From NCBI GenBank assembly GCA_916048095.2, contig OU696572.1, positions 6,885,954-6,949,953 on the forward strand: a stretch of 64,000 nucleotides of DNA, in the 5' to 3' direction. Below are positions 61,441 through 64,000 of this stretch, piece by piece (position 1 is the first letter of the stretch; every line of letters starts with the position of its first letter). A model generated the notes under the pieces. It had not been told where the DNA came from and did no database searches. It worked only from the letters and a program-made list of their open reading frames with translations. The stretch comes from Sacculina carcini. Lineage: Eukaryota; Arthropoda; Thecostraca; Sacculinidae. The position numbers and the translations under genes were made by a program.

Positions 61441-62404
61441 AATATATAGTACCAGATGTCCTTGTATTTCACTGTATTTGATCATGAATACAACGAAATG
61501 GTTTGAAACAAACAGTTTTGAAAAATTTATACTCAAAACAAAGACAGAAACGTTCCCCGCCAGTCTGGCGCCATCTCAAGGTCACCTTGGATTATGCACA
61601 ATCACGCACCGCGCACGTGATAGCAACTCTGCTTTTCTTAGCAACTCTGAAACTCTGCAAAGTACCCATGACCTCGGTGCAATGCACACACCATGATAAC
61701 GTGCTAGCGTCTGCAGTGCTGAGTCAGCACTGCATTCCATCACACCGTAAAAGTACATGCACCTGCATGCACTCTTATCATACAACGTCATCAACTGCGC
61801 AGTACATCAAAAACATTCCCCGACTGAATGGCGCCATCTCAAGGTCACCTTGGATGTTGCACAATTACGCACCGCGCACGTGATACCGTGCTGACGTCTG
61901 CGCATGCGCTGTTTGAACTAATCATTGTTATGGGCATCTACTGCCATCCATCGATTATTCACCCGTTTAAACACACTTGATAAATGTTTTTGCAAATTAA
62001 TTTCATTTTATTTTTAAATCAACTTGTTTTAACACAACTAATTATCATAACCTAATATAATGAGCATTAATTTGCCTAATACGCGCGCCACAATTGTATC
62101 ATGTGCGTCGCATTTATCTCACAATTCTCTAAATTTATTTAATTAGCATAACTAAATTTAATAAACATTAATATACCCAATACGAGCGTCACAATTGTAT
62201 CATGTGCGCCGCATTCGTCTCACAACTTTAAATAAATTTAATTAGCATAACCAAATATAATAAACATTAACATACCTAATACGTGCGCCACAATTGTATC
62301 ATGTGCGCCACAAGTGTCTCACAATTCTATAAATAAATTTAATTGTACACTCGTGCTTGCGCACGATATATACCACATATAAACCATCTCTCTTGAACCT
62401 CTAC

Positions 62405-62470
62405 AATGGCCGAACTGCGTAAGACTCTGCTCGAACCCCGAGGACCTCGGTTCGAATCCCAGCCGAGTAA
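62405..62470 (+). other. tRNA-Leu/Ser-like segment in right terminal repeat
   Basis: A-box-like TGGCCGAACTG at 62,407-62,417 and B-box GGTTCGAATCC at 62,449-62,459, the inverted partner of 47,844-47,915. Confidence 0.55.
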
Positions 62471-62510
62471 AAACTTTCTTCACTCAACACTACACTACAC
62501 ACAAATAATC

Positions 62511-62755
62511 GAAATAAATAGGATGAATTAAATATATATGAAAAATAATACAATAAATAAAATAAATAAAATAAATAAAAAAAATAAAATAAAAAAAAAT
62601 AAAAAAATAAATAAAATAAATAAAATAAACAAAATAAATAAATAAATAAAATAAATAAATAAATAAAATAAATAAAATAAATGAAATAAATGAAATAAAT
62701 GAAATAAATGAAATAAATGAAATAAATGAAATAAATGAAATAAACAAAATATAAT
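62511..62755. repeat. (AAATA/AAATG)n expansion inside the right terminal repeat
   Basis: Runs of AAATA then AAATG pentamers, about 245 bp, longer than the matching T-rich stretch on the left (47,695-47,800). Confidence 0.9.
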
Positions 62756-63145
62756 GAATTATATAAATTGATTTAAATATGTATAAATGTCGCTGCTGCG
62801 TTCACAGGTACCACCGCTCACCATAGATGGCACCACTTCCGGTTAGGTCAGGTAGAGGCAGTGTCACTGGTCAAGTATAGAGGGCGTCACTGGTTAGGTA
62901 TAGAGATCGCCACTTGTCAAGTATAGAGGGCGCCACTTCCGGTATACAGGGCACCACTGGTTAGGTATAGAGGGCGTCACCTGACTGTCCAAAAATGAGG
63001 ACATAAGGGGGCGGGGCCTAAACCGTGCAAAACCTGTGACGTCATAAGGGGGCGGGGCCTAAAGCGTGCAAAAACCCTCCTCCCCCCTCCCCACCTCCCC
63101 CACTCTGTGCAAATGTCACAAAGTGTCGCGGCCTACTACTATTGT

Positions 63146-63249
63146 GTATAGTGATTGCGTGCGGCAAATATAATATACGTTTTAACCATTTCCACGCGGT
63201 ACTCGTTCAGTACATTATCTCCGGGCATATAGATCCTGCCTACCCAACA
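63146..63249 (+). repeat. End of 5' LTR of element H
   Basis: Sequence up to CCTACCCAACA (63,249) is followed by a primer-site-like TGGTGACCCCGACGTGAT at 63,251-63,268. The LTR start is not on this side, which suggests that the Polinton inserted within this LTR. The other part would then lie left of 45,624. Confidence 0.5.
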
Positions 63250-63272
63250 CTGGTGACCCCGACGTGATCGCC

Positions 63273-64000
63273 ATGCGTGGAGACGACGAAATTACTGCTT
63301 CTACAGCGCCTCTGCCGACCGACGCTGGTGACGCCTCCGCTGCAGGAACAACACTTGCCAGACCTCTCGCCGCATTTCGACTGCCACCATACACCGCCGA
63401 AGATCCAGAGCTTTGGCTCACGCAAGTGCAGTTTGCATTGGATGTTTCTGGCATCGCAGACGACCGCAGCAAACTAAAGCCACTTGCCGCAAACTTGCTT
63501 ATCGATGTCGCCACACACGTCAAGGATATTATTCACTGCCCTGCCTCGACGTTCTCTGACCTGAGCAATGCTTTGGGATCTCGACTAGCGCACTCAAGAG
63601 CATCCAGACTAGAGGCCCTGTTACGTCATCAACAGCTAGGAGACCAAAAGCCGTCTCAGCTCCTGCGCAACATGAAAAATGAGCTGAATTCTTCAGGAGA
63701 CAGCAGCGACACCGGCCTTTTGCGCATTCTCTTCTTACAGAGAATGCCTCAAGATGTCAAAGGTGCACTCTCATTGTTGCCTGAAGACACGGTGCTGGAG
63801 ACACTCGCACTTGCAGCCGATCGTTTTATAGCCAACACTTCGCAGTCGCGCGCCAATGTCTGGCCGGTAACAGCTTAGGCTCAGTCACAGACACCGTCTG
63901 TCGCCTATCCTGCTCCCTCTAGAGAGCATAACGAGCTGAGCTCGCTCATTGCAACACTCACGGGGCTGATCTTAGAGCGGCAAGCATCCAACAGTCAAAA
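63273..64000 (+). pseudogene. gag: Ty3 gag of element H, one in-frame TAG, continues past the window
   Basis: ATG 63,273 lies 24 bases after the LTR end. FRLPPYTAEDPELWLTQV and KLKPLAANLLIDVATHV are typical of an invertebrate Ty3 gag capsid region, as is the helix run to MPQDVKGALSLLPED. A TAG at 63,876-63,878 interrupts the frame, which then stays open to the window end (SLIATLTGLILERQ). No zinc knuckle has been reached. The TAG replaces what is probably a Gln or Trp codon. Confidence 0.8.

Larger units (their letters stand above)
45629..63140 (+). mobile_element. Polinton (Maverick) element, 17.5 kb, defective
   Basis: Termini are AGTAGTAGGCCGCGACA and its inverse GTCGCGGCCTACTACT, the AGTAGT-type start I recall for Polintons. 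ATTGT occurs directly outside both (45,624-45,628 and 63,141-63,145). Genes for polymerase N-terminus and exonuclease, integrase, penton, major capsid and adenovirus-type protease occur together, which is diagnostic. The packaging ATPase and polymerase palm were not found. The left arm is partly duplicated and the capsid gene holds a LINE, so this copy could not move or assemble by itself. Confidence 0.93.
61556..63140 (-). repeat. Right terminal inverted repeat, about 1.6 kb
   Basis: The inner edge is CCCGCCAGTCTGGCGCCATC at about 61,556, the inverse of 48,633-48,652. The outer edge is CCTACTACT at 63,140. It holds the inverse of the tRNA-like segment, the GCGCCACAATTGTATCATG units, an AAATA-rich tract and the GGTTAGGTATAGAGGGCG minisatellite. 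Unlike the left arm it is a single uninterrupted copy. One TGACGTCA (63,037-63,044) remains; its neighbour at about 63,000 is mutated. Confidence 0.88.

Noticed and set aside
62490-62747. Phe/Ile/Ser-rich minus-strand frame resembling a membrane protein
   Set aside because: It is the AAATA/AAATG pentamer tract read as protein.

Overview
This window looks like repeat-dense intergenic DNA from an animal nuclear genome. I found no convincing host gene. Almost every substantial reading frame belongs to a transposable element: Ty3-type and copia-type LTR retrotransposons, CR1/L2-like and jockey/I-like LINEs, a hAT remnant, a Helitron-like element and one 17.5-kb Polinton (Maverick). Long TA and CA microsatellites fill the gaps. 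Three TATA plus TCAGT core promoters inside the Polinton fit an arthropod-like invertebrate host, but the species cannot be fixed from sequence alone.

Layout, left side (1-24,100). The window opens inside a Ty3 pol (1-1584). Next is a broken copy of a distinctive LTR family, called family A here (about 1,890-10,943). A complete minus-strand Ty3 element B (5,536-10,598, TSD GGTA) sits in its 3' noncoding part. A complete Ty3 element C follows (11,353-16,339, TSD ATACAT), then an internally deleted copia element D (17,094-20,211, TSD GTTGA), a hAT remnant, a 5'-truncated LINE and a truncated Ty3 element E with its 3' LTR.

Layout, centre (24,100-45,600). Two 388-bp direct repeats flank a candidate Helitron (24,547-25,826). 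A near-complete minus-strand Ty3 element F starts at 26,496. Its 5' LTR was split by a near-intact family A element (31,020-35,383). TSDs of both insertions are readable: CCCAA for F and GACAC for A. Degenerate ~390-bp repeats, CA tracts, two LINE fragments and two more family A relics follow. One relic carries an 806-bp solo LTR inside its RT.

Layout, right side (45,629-63,140). The Polinton starts with AGTAGTAGG, has long inverted termini and is flanked by ATTGT. It carries parts of a protein-primed DNA polymerase (N-terminal region and exonuclease, no palm domain), a conserved ~195-aa protein, a retroviral-type integrase, two tandem proline-rich genes each with its own promoter, two tandem penton-like minor capsid genes, a small basic virion-type protein, the major capsid protein split by a LINE, an adenovirus-type cysteine protease, a 152-aa protein and one opposite-strand gene. 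No packaging ATPase was recognised. The left arm with the first polymerase exons is duplicated in tandem. The capsid, protease and integrase set is that of a virus-like mobile element, but frameshifts, stops, the missing palm and the LINE make this copy defective.

The gag of another Ty3 element (H) begins just right of the Polinton and runs out of the window. All coordinates come from reading the sequence. Family assignments rest on motifs and remembered family features, not on database searches.
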